NCBI GenBank assembly: GCA_002685335.1
Contig: NYWY01000067.1
Coordinates: 1 to 58,320, forward strand
Origin: Planctomycetaceae bacterium
GTDB taxonomy: Bacteria; Planctomycetota; Phycisphaerae; Phycisphaerales; SM1A02
Direction: 5' to 3'
Length of the DNA stretch: 58,320 bases
Position numbers and translations under genes: made by a program. Under the pieces are notes generated by a model. The model saw only the letters and a program-made list of their open reading frames with translations, did no database searches and was not told where the DNA came from. Positions 51,764-58,320 of the stretch are shown here, one piece after another (the first letter of the stretch is position 1; the number at the start of each line of letters is the position of its first letter).

Positions 51764-54108
51764 GTTCGGAATCGCTCCAGCCCTGGCTCCAGGCCATCGC
51801 TGGGGCGCCGTTCACGATCGTTTTCGCGACGGTCTCCATCACCCTCTACCTCGTGGGACGACGTCGGCTCCGCGCACGGTCGCACCGCCTGCGGGCGTCT
51901 CTTCCGACGGCGAGAGCCGTCGCCTACATCCTCGCCTGGACATTGTTGCTCCTCGCGATCGCATCACCGCTCGATGTGGCGGCGGAGCGACTGCTTTCGC
52001 GTCACATGGTGCAGCATCTGCTGCTGGCGATGGTGATTCCGCCGCTCATCTGGATCGGGGCGCCGGCGTTGCCGATGATGGCAGGTCTGCCCCGATCGAT
52101 TCGAATCGGTCTGCTCGCGCCACTTCTAGCCAGCCGTCCGGTGCGGGCCGTGCTCGCGGTGCTCGGTCATCCGGTGACCGGTTGGATCGCGATGGCGGTC
52201 ACCACGCTGGGGTGGCACGTGCCCGCCGCCTATGAACTTGCGATCTCGGATCCGTTCTGGCATCGACTCGAACACGCCACGATGCTCGGGGCGGGCATCC
52301 TGTTCTGGCGACCGGTGATCGCGACCCGGCCGTTCCGTCCCCGGTGGCCACGACTTGCGATGGTGCCGTACCTCGTGACCGCGGACCTGGTGAACACGGT
52401 GGTGGCGGCGACCCTGGCCTTCGGACCGGCTCCGCTCTACCCGTGGTACGGACCGATCGCTGCCGCGTTGGGGGTCGATGCCACCCTCGATCAGCAACTG
52501 GCGGCGGGGATCATGTGGATACCGGGGAACCTGGTCTACCTCGTGCCGGCGATGGTTCTCGCGGCTCGCAACATCCGATTCTCCAGCGGCATGGGGACGG
52601 TGGTGAGGCCCGTGGACACCACCGGTCCGCGAACGGTCTCACTCACCGTCCTTCCCAATCGCGTGGACCCACGACTGGAGGGCGGGGACCTCCTGCGGGT
52701 TCCGGTGCTGGGGCGACTGCTTCGATCCGCGGGATTTCGTCTCACGGCTCGACTGGGAGCGTTCGGAATCCTGGTCGCGATCGTGGTCGATGGACTGGTG
52801 GGTTCCGATCGGGCGCCGTTGAATCTCGCCGGAACCCTGCCCTGGACCCATTGGCGTGGGGTGGTGATCGTGGCGGCGATCGTGGTCGGCAACGTCGCGT
52901 GTTTCGGTTGTCCCCTCATCGCCCCTCGTTCCCTGCTGCGGCGATGGATCCGTCCCACGCGCCGCTGGCCGGCCGTCCTGCGGTCCAAGTGGCTTGCCGC
53001 CGGGCTGGTGATCGCCTGGCTCGTGGCCTACGAAGCGTTCGATCCCTGGGACGCACCGGCGCTCACGGCCTGGATCCTGATCGGATTCGTGGTGATGGCC
53101 ACGGTGATCGACCTGGTGTTCGACGGTGCCTCGTTCTGCCGGTACGTCTGTCCGCTGGGACAGTTCCAGATGGTCGCGTCGACGATGTCGACCCGCACCG
53201 TCGCCGCTCGTGATCCGAAGACCTGCGAATCATGTTCCACCCGGGACTGCCTGACTGGTGGCCCGCGGGGACCGGGCTGCGGTCTGGGTCTGCTGGTTCC
53301 CGCGAAACGGGGCAACCTCGACTGCACCTTCTGCCTGGACTGCGTGACCGCGTGTCCGCACGACAACGTCGGGATCCTCGCGTCCACGCCCGGGCTGGAT
53401 CTCGTCGACACCCGCCCGAGAAGCGGACTGCGAAGCCTGGTCGAGCGGCCGGACGTCGCGACCATGCTGCTGGCGATCACCGTCGGTGGTCTGGTCAACG
53501 CGGCGGGGATGACGGCCCCGGTGGTCGCCACCTTCGACGACTGGCAGGCGGTGACCGGCCTGGGACGTCCATGGATCGAAGGCATCGCGACCCTTCTGGC
53601 GATCGGATCGGGGCTTTTGATCGTGCTTGCCGTGGCGGCGATGCCGATTGCGCGAGTCGGGGTCGTCGGGCCCGATCGCATCCGTTCGCGGTTCGGTCGC
53701 ATCGCCGTGGCCACGTTGCCGATCGGCGTCGCGATCTGGCTCGTGCATCTGGGATTCCACCTGGTGACCGGATGGCCGACCGCGGAGGCGGCCTTCATCC
53801 GGGTGGCGTACGACCTCGGAACCGTCGCGTCGGGTCCGGCGGAGATCCTCAGCTGTTGCGTGCCACCGCCCGCATGGCTCCTCCCGGTCGAACTGGTGGT
53901 CCTCTCCCTCGGTTTCGCCGGATCCTTGGGAGTCGGGTGGTGGATCGACCGGGACCAGGCGGCCCGATTCCGGGGGGCGACTGGCTTCGGACCGGTCACG
54001 CGGCGATGGTCGTGGACGGCGTTGATTCCCCTGGCGATGTGGCTGGTATCGGCGTGGATGGTCTTCCAACCGATGGAGATGCGGGGTACGTCGGGGTTCG
54101 CCTCGTGA
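51760..54108 (+). CDS. CtaG copper-assembly domain fused to CcoG/NapH-like polyferredoxin
   Basis: 782 residues, starting at GTG 51760 (GTGA overlap). Residues ~1-275 are a seven-helix caa3-type CtaG domain: HMVQHLLLAMVIPPLIWIGAP, TTLGWHVPAAYELAISDP, FWHRLEHATMLGAGILFWRP and AGIMWIPGN; CtaG helps metallate CuB. Residues ~325-540 are a polyferredoxin membrane module: CFGC (381, 384), CRYVC (460, 464), a four-Cys set at 489, 492, 497 and 507, and CTFCLDCVTACP (522-533). Residues ~550-782 add about five helices. I know of no standard protein with this fusion. CcoG reduces Cu(II) for cbb3 oxidases, so the chain may couple copper reduction to insertion (inference). Confidence 0.9.
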   Translation: MSSESLQPWLQAIAGAPFTIVFATVSITLYLVGRRRLRARSHRLRASLPTARAVAYILAWTLLLLAIASPLDVAAERLLSRHMVQHLLLAMVIPPLIWIGAPALPMMAGLPRSIRIGLLAPLLASRPVRAVLAVLGHPVTGWIAMAVTTLGWHVPAAYELAISDPFWHRLEHATMLGAGILFWRPVIATRPFRPRWPRLAMVPYLVTADLVNTVVAATLAFGPAPLYPWYGPIAAALGVDATLDQQLAAGIMWIPGNLVYLVPAMVLAARNIRFSSGMGTVVRPVDTTGPRTVSLTVLPNRVDPRLEGGDLLRVPVLGRLLRSAGFRLTARLGAFGILVAIVVDGLVGSDRAPLNLAGTLPWTHWRGVVIVAAIVVGNVACFGCPLIAPRSLLRRWIRPTRRWPAVLRSKWLAAGLVIAWLVAYEAFDPWDAPALTAWILIGFVVMATVIDLVFDGASFCRYVCPLGQFQMVASTMSTRTVAARDPKTCESCSTRDCLTGGPRGPGCGLGLLVPAKRGNLDCTFCLDCVTACPHDNVGILASTPGLDLVDTRPRSGLRSLVERPDVATMLLAITVGGLVNAAGMTAPVVATFDDWQAVTGLGRPWIEGIATLLAIGSGLLIVLAVAAMPIARVGVVGPDRIRSRFGRIAVATLPIGVAIWLVHLGFHLVTGWPTAEAAFIRVAYDLGTVASGPAEILSCCVPPPAWLLPVELVVLSLGFAGSLGVGWWIDRDQAARFRGATGFGPVTRRWSWTALIPLAMWLVSAWMVFQPMEMRGTSGFAS

Positions 54109-54629
54109 ATGGCCGGAGACGAAGGCGTGGCCGATCGCTCGGTGGCGTGCTGCTTCTGGGCCTCTGGCTTCTGTCGATCGTGGATCCGGTCCAGGGCGAT
54201 GGGGGTCGGATCGCCTGGTCCGGGGAACGAGATGGTCGAAGGGCCGCGGTCATCGTGTCGCCGGTGGCGCCTCGGGTCGGCGTTCTGCGCATCGACTGGG
54301 TCGGCGCCGCGAACGAAGCCGGGACGGTCGAGGCGGTCCATGAGCTGGAAATCCGGCAGGATGCGGGTTTCGTGAAGGTGGGGGACGAGTGGCATGCCTC
54401 CCTCGAACTCTTCGTGGAGGGACGCTGGACACTGGCGATCGATCCCGACGGCGCGGGGCCGCTCACGGGGGTGACCGTCCCGGTGGAGATCGGACCGCCG
54501 ATTCCCGCCTGGCGAACCCAATGGCCATGGCTCCTCGCCTGGATTCCCATGCTCGGAGTCGGGCTCTACGCGTCCTTTCGACGTCGATTGCCACGTTCGG
54601 CGGTGACTTCGGCGACACTGTCGGGATGA
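54105..54629 (+). CDS. FixH/YtkA-like exported protein
   Basis: 174 residues starting at GTG 54105 in a GTGA overlap. A signal peptide or anchor (LGGVLLLGLWLLSIVDPVQG) leads a single beta-sandwich domain (AAVIVSPVAPRVGVLRIDWV, ASLELFVEGRWTLAIDPDG). A C-terminal membrane helix (WPWLLAWIPMLGVGLYASF) and a basic tail follow. The layout resembles YtkA/FixH-type proteins, which accompany copper handling and oxidase assembly. Here it follows the CcoG-like fusion, as ccoH follows ccoG. The similarity is weak by eye. Its stop overlaps the potassium-channel ATG. Confidence 0.65.
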   Translation: MNGRRRRRGRSLGGVLLLGLWLLSIVDPVQGDGGRIAWSGERDGRRAAVIVSPVAPRVGVLRIDWVGAANEAGTVEAVHELEIRQDAGFVKVGDEWHASLELFVEGRWTLAIDPDGAGPLTGVTVPVEIGPPIPAWRTQWPWLLAWIPMLGVGLYASFRRRLPRSAVTSATLSG

Positions 54630-55474
54630 CTGAGTACTTCGAAGACGCGGCCACCGAGCTCAAGGAGGACATGGTTCTCCTCGACCTGTTTCTCGCGGCC
54701 CTGGCGATCGTGGCCTTCGGTCTGTCGGCGCTCCAGTTGACGGGGATTCTCGCGGACAACGAAGAGATGCCGAGGCTGCTCGACTACATCGACGTCGGCA
54801 TCTGCTTCTTCTTCTTCTTCGACTTTCTACGGTCGTTGATCATCGCCCCGAATCGCTGGCATTACCTCCGGACCTGGGGATGGTTCGACCTGCTGAGTTC
54901 GATCCCGGTGATTCTGATCCCGCACGCCGTCCTCGGTCACGCGCCGGTGGCGTTGCGGATGGTGAGGATCTTGCGAGTGCTTCGCGCGGTCCGATCCATC
55001 CGAATCCTGGTTCGGGCGATCCGGGATGACCAATCCCTGGCCCTGCTGGCAGGACTTCTGATGGGGGGGATACTGCTCTTCGTCGGGAGTTGCATCGGGG
55101 TTCTCTGGGCGGAGACCAGGCCGACGCTTCCCGCGGATGTCCTCGACCGGGTCACCCTGAAGACCGCGGGGGACACCTTGTGGTGGGCGGTGGTCACCAG
55201 TTCGACCGTGGGTTACGGCGACACGGCGCCGGTCACTTCGATGGGCCGGGTGTTCGCGTTCGGACTCATGATCGTGGGGATCGGCGCGTTCGCGACGCTC
55301 ACCAGCACCCTCGGAGTCCTGATCGGCCGGCTCCGGCACCACGGGCGGGAGCCGATGGAGGAGCTGTCCAGCCGGCTGGATCGACTCGAGAACACGATCG
55401 AACGACTGGAACGCCATCTCGATCGCGGTGATGGCGATGGAGAGTCCAGGTCGGAATCCGATCGACGTTCCTAG
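54626..55474 (+). CDS. Voltage-sensor-type potassium channel
   Basis: 282 residues from ATG 54626 (ATGA overlap). Six helices: S1-S3 in about 17-105, a strongly basic S4 (RMVRILRVLRAVRSIRIL, residues 111-128, Arg at nearly every third position), S5 (LAGLLMGGILLFVGSCIGVL), a pore helix with the selectivity filter TVGYGD (194-199), and S6 (VFAFGLMIVGIGAFATL). A C-terminal coiled coil (EELSSRLDRLENTIERLERH) could tetramerise it. It is a KvAP/KvLm-like K+-selective channel in the inner membrane. As the last gene of the respiratory operon it might dissipate or sense the membrane potential made by the oxidase (inference). It overlaps the convergent HAD gene by 4 bases. Confidence 0.94.
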   Translation: MTEYFEDAATELKEDMVLLDLFLAALAIVAFGLSALQLTGILADNEEMPRLLDYIDVGICFFFFFDFLRSLIIAPNRWHYLRTWGWFDLLSSIPVILIPHAVLGHAPVALRMVRILRVLRAVRSIRILVRAIRDDQSLALLAGLLMGGILLFVGSCIGVLWAETRPTLPADVLDRVTLKTAGDTLWWAVVTSSTVGYGDTAPVTSMGRVFAFGLMIVGIGAFATLTSTLGVLIGRLRHHGREPMEELSSRLDRLENTIERLERHLDRGDGDGESRSESDRRS

Positions 55475-56085
55475 ATCAATTCGCGTTCGTCGAGCGCGGC
55501 CCGCAACTGGGAGGCGGTGTCGCCTCGGTGGTCGATCCGCACCGCATCCCAGCCCCGTTCGAGCGCGGCATCGATGTTGGGCGAGAGATCGTCGAAGAAC
55601 ACGATCTCGGCCGGGTCGCGGCCGGTGGCGTCCTCGAACGCCGCGTAGATCGATTGATTCGGTTTCACGAGGCCCATCAGATGGGACGCGAATCGCCGGT
55701 GCAGCCGTCGGACGCTTTCGTGGGTGGTCAGTACGTTCCAGTGATCGGCGCTGGTGTTCGAGAGACAGGCGGTCTCATGCCCTGCGGCGTGGATCTCGTC
55801 GATGACTTCGAGGGTTCCCTCGTAGGGCTCCAGAAGCCATGCGGCGTCGATCCGGGCGACCTCTTCGGGGGTCCAGATCCCGCGAAACGTCTCGCTCAGC
55901 GCCCGAGAGAACGCCGGCCCGTCGATTTCGCCCCGCTGGAGTCGGTTGACCAGGCCCATTCGGTCATTGAGATGTTCTTCGTTCGCCTCGAAAGGGCGGA
56001 CCGGCACCCCGGCGGCAACGCACCCCTCGTCCCAGGAACGACAGATCCGGACCAGCACGCCACCGAGATCGAAGCAGATGAGCAT
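55471..56085 (-). CDS. HAD-superfamily (IA) hydrolase
   Basis: 204 residues. The four HAD motifs are present: FDLGGVLV (nucleophile Asp; the usual second Asp is Gly, as in YihX-type sugar phosphatases), CLSNTS (motif II), GLVKPNQSIYAA (motif III Lys) and EIVFFDDLSPNIDAA (motif IV acidic pair). An alpha-helical cap lies between motifs I and II. It probably dephosphorylates a sugar phosphate or other small molecule; the substrate is not readable. It is transcribed leftward, convergent to the potassium channel. Confidence 0.92.
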   Translation of the reverse strand: MLICFDLGGVLVRICRSWDEGCVAAGVPVRPFEANEEHLNDRMGLVNRLQRGEIDGPAFSRALSETFRGIWTPEEVARIDAAWLLEPYEGTLEVIDEIHAAGHETACLSNTSADHWNVLTTHESVRRLHRRFASHLMGLVKPNQSIYAAFEDATGRDPAEIVFFDDLSPNIDAALERGWDAVRIDHRGDTASQLRAALDERELI

Positions 56086-56137
56086 CGCCGCAGGCTAGCA
56101 GCCCCGGCGTCGTCACCGTACCGATCGGTTTCGATTC

Positions 56138-56650
56138 TCAGCCTGCCTGGCGCTTCTCGGCCCGTCGCCGGCGGAAGAACGAACGAAGGAGTTCGGCGCA
56201 TCGCTCCTCCTCGACCCCGCCGATCATCTCCACCCGATGGTTGAGACGTCCGTCGGCGGGAATGTCGAAGAGCGAGCAGCAGGCACCGGCCTTGGCGTCG
56301 TAGGCTCCGAAGACCAGCTTTTCGAGCCGTGCATTGACCAGGGCGCCGGCGCACATCGGGCAGGGCTCCAGAGTCACCGCCATCGAACAGCCTTCGAGTC
56401 GCCAGGAATTCAATCGTTCCCCGGCGAGACGAAGGGCGACGAGTTCCGCGTGTCCGGTCGGATCTCCGGTGGCTTCACGGTTGTTCGCGGCCTCTGCCAC
56501 GATCTGATCGCCGCGATAGACCACGGCTCCGACCGGCACCTCGTTCGCACCGGCGGCGGAGCGTGCGAGCTCGATCGCCCGTTCCATCATCTGAAGATCG
56601 ATGGATTCGACTTCGGGATGTTTCTCGTGTGCGATGCGAAGACGATTCAT
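56138..56650 (-). CDS. tadA: tRNA-specific adenosine deaminase
   Basis: 170 residues from ATG 56650 (MNRLRIAHEKH); the longer open frame upstream is Arg-rich and unlikely. It deaminates A34 of tRNA-Arg(ACG) to inosine. The zinc site is complete: GHAELVALR (His ligand and catalytic Glu) and LEPCPMCAGAL (two Cys ligands). EVPVGAVVY, then KLVFGAYDAKAGACCSL and a basic FFRRRRAEKR C-terminus fit TadA. It lies 52 bases upstream of the HAD gene on the same strand. Confidence 0.96.
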   Translation of the reverse strand: MNRLRIAHEKHPEVESIDLQMMERAIELARSAAGANEVPVGAVVYRGDQIVAEAANNREATGDPTGHAELVALRLAGERLNSWRLEGCSMAVTLEPCPMCAGALVNARLEKLVFGAYDAKAGACCSLFDIPADGRLNHRVEMIGGVEEERCAELLRSFFRRRRAEKRQAG

Positions 56651-56742
56651 TCGGCGATTCCTTCGACGGCGAAGGCGTTGAGGGGTTCCGGCGGACGATG
56701 TGGTCCGGACCGTTCGGCCCGGTCGTCGGCTGGATCTCATGA

Positions 56743-57924
56743 TCACGATTCCTCCGGGTCCGACTCTTCATCGGACTTCGATCGCTCATCCTCGTCCTCG
56801 ATCGGGGAATCAAGGTCCGGGGTGGGTTCGGTCTGGGAGGTCTGTGACGGTTGATTCACCGATTTCGCGTCCCGGGAGCCGTTCTGATCGTCGGTTTCGA
56901 CCTCCGAACCGCGTCCGCCCGATCCGCCCAGCAGGCTTCCATCCGCGACTCGATCCGCCGGCGCGATCGCCAGCAGGACGATTCCGAACTCGTAGAGAAG
57001 GTAGAGGGGGATGAACAGCAGGACCATGCTCACGATGTCCGCCGGGGTCAGGATGGCACCGAGGACGGCGCACACCAGGAGCGCGTAGCGTCGGTTCCGT
57101 TGAAGGAATCCTCGGTCCGCGATACCGACCCAGCCCAGGAGAAGGATCACCAGGGGCATCTGGAACGCGACGGCGATCGCGATGGCGAGGGTGAGCACGA
57201 AACCGATGTACTCGCCGAGTCGGAATTCCTGACTGATGGTCCCTGCTCGACCGAGCGGGACGGAGAGAAGTTCGTACGTGTCGCCGTCCAGCGCGGTTGG
57301 AACCACCACGAAGAGCGACCGAGTGGCGGGATCGATCCAGGACTGGCCGGGGGCGGGGTCGACGGGAGGCTCCGCGAGCACCGGGAACACCGGGATCCCC
57401 TCGGCATCGCTGGAGGCGATCCGGGTTTCGACGTCGGGTATGCCGAAGGCGTTCTCCGGTCCGGGGATCCCGAAGCTGATGAGCACCTGCAGCATCAGCG
57501 GAAGCATCACGAAGTAGAGGAACGCGAGGCCGGAGAGCATGAGGATGGTGCTGCCGGGCACGAGGAAGTGAACGAAGCGTTTCTCCTGTCGGTAGAGACC
57601 CGGCTCGATGAACTTCCAACCCTGCCAGACGATCCAGGGCGCCGTGAGGACCAGGGCACCGATGATGCTCAACTTGAGATCGGTGGTGAGCACTTCCGCG
57701 GGACCGAGGGCCTGCATGCGGGCGGGAAGACCGTTGGCCTCCATCGCCGCGAGGGCCGGCGCCATCAGGATGTCCCTGATGTGCGGGGCGATCGTGAAGA
57801 GGAGGATCGCCGCGGGCAGCGGAACCACGACCGCGAGGATCACCCGACGTCGAAGTTCTTCGAGGTGATCCCCGAAGCTCATCACGCCCTGGGCGAAATC
57901 GGGATCGTGGTCGTTGGAAGCCAT
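56743..57924 (-). CDS. tatC: Twin-arginine translocase subunit TatC with large periplasmic insert
   Basis: 393 residues versus ~250 for E. coli TatC. TatC binds the twin-arginine signal peptide and docks TatA. The N-terminal signature MSFGDHLEELRRRVILAV and the loop WKFIEPGLYRQEKR are intact. Between TM3 and TM4, residues ~152-235 form an extra periplasmic segment rich in Pro, Asp and Thr. The C-terminal ~65 residues are a Ser/Asp/Glu-rich cytoplasmic tail. No tatA or tatB is adjacent. The Rieske protein of the respiratory operon is a likely Tat substrate. Confidence 0.95.
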   Translation of the reverse strand: MASNDHDPDFAQGVMSFGDHLEELRRRVILAVVVPLPAAILLFTIAPHIRDILMAPALAAMEANGLPARMQALGPAEVLTTDLKLSIIGALVLTAPWIVWQGWKFIEPGLYRQEKRFVHFLVPGSTILMLSGLAFLYFVMLPLMLQVLISFGIPGPENAFGIPDVETRIASSDAEGIPVFPVLAEPPVDPAPGQSWIDPATRSLFVVVPTALDGDTYELLSVPLGRAGTISQEFRLGEYIGFVLTLAIAIAVAFQMPLVILLLGWVGIADRGFLQRNRRYALLVCAVLGAILTPADIVSMVLLFIPLYLLYEFGIVLLAIAPADRVADGSLLGGSGGRGSEVETDDQNGSRDAKSVNQPSQTSQTEPTPDLDSPIEDEDERSKSDEESDPEES

Positions 57925-57974
57925 GAATCGATGATTGTACGACGACGCCGGCCCGAAGCCGGGTCCGGTATCGA

Positions 57975-58320
57975 TCAGTCAGGGATCTGAATTCCGAAGA
58001 AACGAGCCGCGTTCTGGTCCAGAAGCCGCTCGAACGCCTCCGGATCCCGGCCTCGGCGGTCTGCGAGAAAGTCCGCCACGCATCCCACGAAACGCGGTTC
58101 GTTGGGGCGGACGGTTCGATGTGGCTCGGGCGTGAGGAAGGGGGCGTCGGTCTCGACCATGATCCGATCGTCCGGCACGAGGTCGCTGGCGGCGGCGACG
58201 TCCCGGGCGTTCGCGAAGGTCACGATGCCGGTGAAGGAGATCCAGCCGCCGAAGTCCAGCACCTTTCTCGCGTCCGATTCGTCACCCGTGAAGCAGTGGA
58301 AGACGAATCGGTGGTTCGGC
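57975..58320 (-). CDS. tatD: TatD-family metal-dependent hydrolase, partial (N-terminus off window)
   Basis: The last ~114 residues of a TatD-type DNase run in from the right edge. Visible motifs are HCFTGDES (metal-site His), WISFTGIVTFANARDV, and VETDAPFLTPEPHR with the catalytic Asp of ETDAP, followed by LDQNAARFFGI. TatD proteins are TIM-barrel Mg-dependent nucleases or deacylases in DNA repair or quality control. It sits 50 bases upstream of tatC on the same strand, though the two families are functionally unrelated in most species. Confidence 0.94.
   Translation of the reverse strand, partial: PNHRFVFHCFTGDESDARKVLDFGGWISFTGIVTFANARDVAAASDLVPDDRIMVETDAPFLTPEPHRTVRPNEPRFVGCVADFLADRRGRDPEAFERLLDQNAARFFGIQIPD

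Noticed and set aside
54109..54375. 88-residue open frame starting MAGDEGVADRS
   Set aside because: It overlaps, in another frame, the GTG-started FixH-like gene, which has a signal peptide, a C-terminal helix and stop-start overlaps on both sides.

Overview
The window is GC-rich, densely packed bacterial chromosome that fits Planctomycetota, most likely a marine Phycisphaerales-type organism. This placement is inferred from several signs: a PEP-CTERM-like tail of the form PAPGAFAFLGLAGL-RRRR, four exported proteins carrying a paired dockerin-like calcium motif (DxDGDGxVDGxDLGLLLxxWG), a zinc ribbon of the CxxCGxDLRG type, aminofutalosine-route menaquinone synthesis (MqnE), TatC with a large periplasmic insert, and long bacterial coiled-coil proteins. 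No mobile element, integrase, CRISPR array or rRNA was seen. The only RNA gene found is a tRNA-Cys.

Layout. 1-2.6 kb: a tandem pair of PEP-CTERM-type exported proteins (the first cut by the window edge) and a weakly supported ORF. 2.6-15.7 kb: housekeeping genes and lineage-specific envelope genes: CBM9-like lipoprotein, HIT hydrolase, CPBP protease, nadC, birA, an iodotyrosine-deiodinase-like flavoprotein coupled to a lipoprotein, a CBM48-like protein, an orphan ParA, a VanZ/zinc-ribbon protein and murJ. 15.7-20.2 kb: mqnE, a very long membrane-anchored coiled-coil protein and a small protein. 20.4-26.6 kb: dockerin-tagged nuclease and esterase, tRNA-Cys, and two cyclophilins facing each other across a strong terminator. 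26.7-37 kb: gatB, hpt, a PH-domain protein, a J-domain co-chaperone, a polyferredoxin/TPR fusion, a PTS IIA protein, an RsmB-type rRNA methyltransferase and metK. 37-41.6 kb: a divergent pair of dockerin-tagged exported proteins, namely a di-heme oxidoreductase interrupted by a CBM6 module and a subtilisin-like protease. 41.6-44.3 kb: nitroreductase, bifunctional-nuclease-domain protein, truD.

44.5-55.5 kb is the centrepiece: ten co-directional genes, most joined by ATGA/GTGA stop-start overlaps, encoding an apparently complete quinol-to-oxygen electron path. The order is CuA/cytochrome c subunit II, subunit I, subunit III, an unknown membrane subunit, di-heme cytochrome c lipoprotein, Tat-exported Rieske protein, cytochrome b fused to cytochrome c, a CtaG copper-assembly protein fused to a CcoG/NapH-like polyferredoxin, a FixH/YtkA-like protein, and a voltage-sensor potassium channel. 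Every cytochrome c domain is tethered to a membrane protein or lipid anchor, which suggests a physically wired bc-aa3-type supercomplex. The CtaG-polyferredoxin fusion followed by a FixH-like gene resembles the ccoGH maturation genes of cbb3 oxidases, transplanted to an A-type oxidase. The window closes with a HAD hydrolase, tadA, tatC and a partial tatD on the minus strand.
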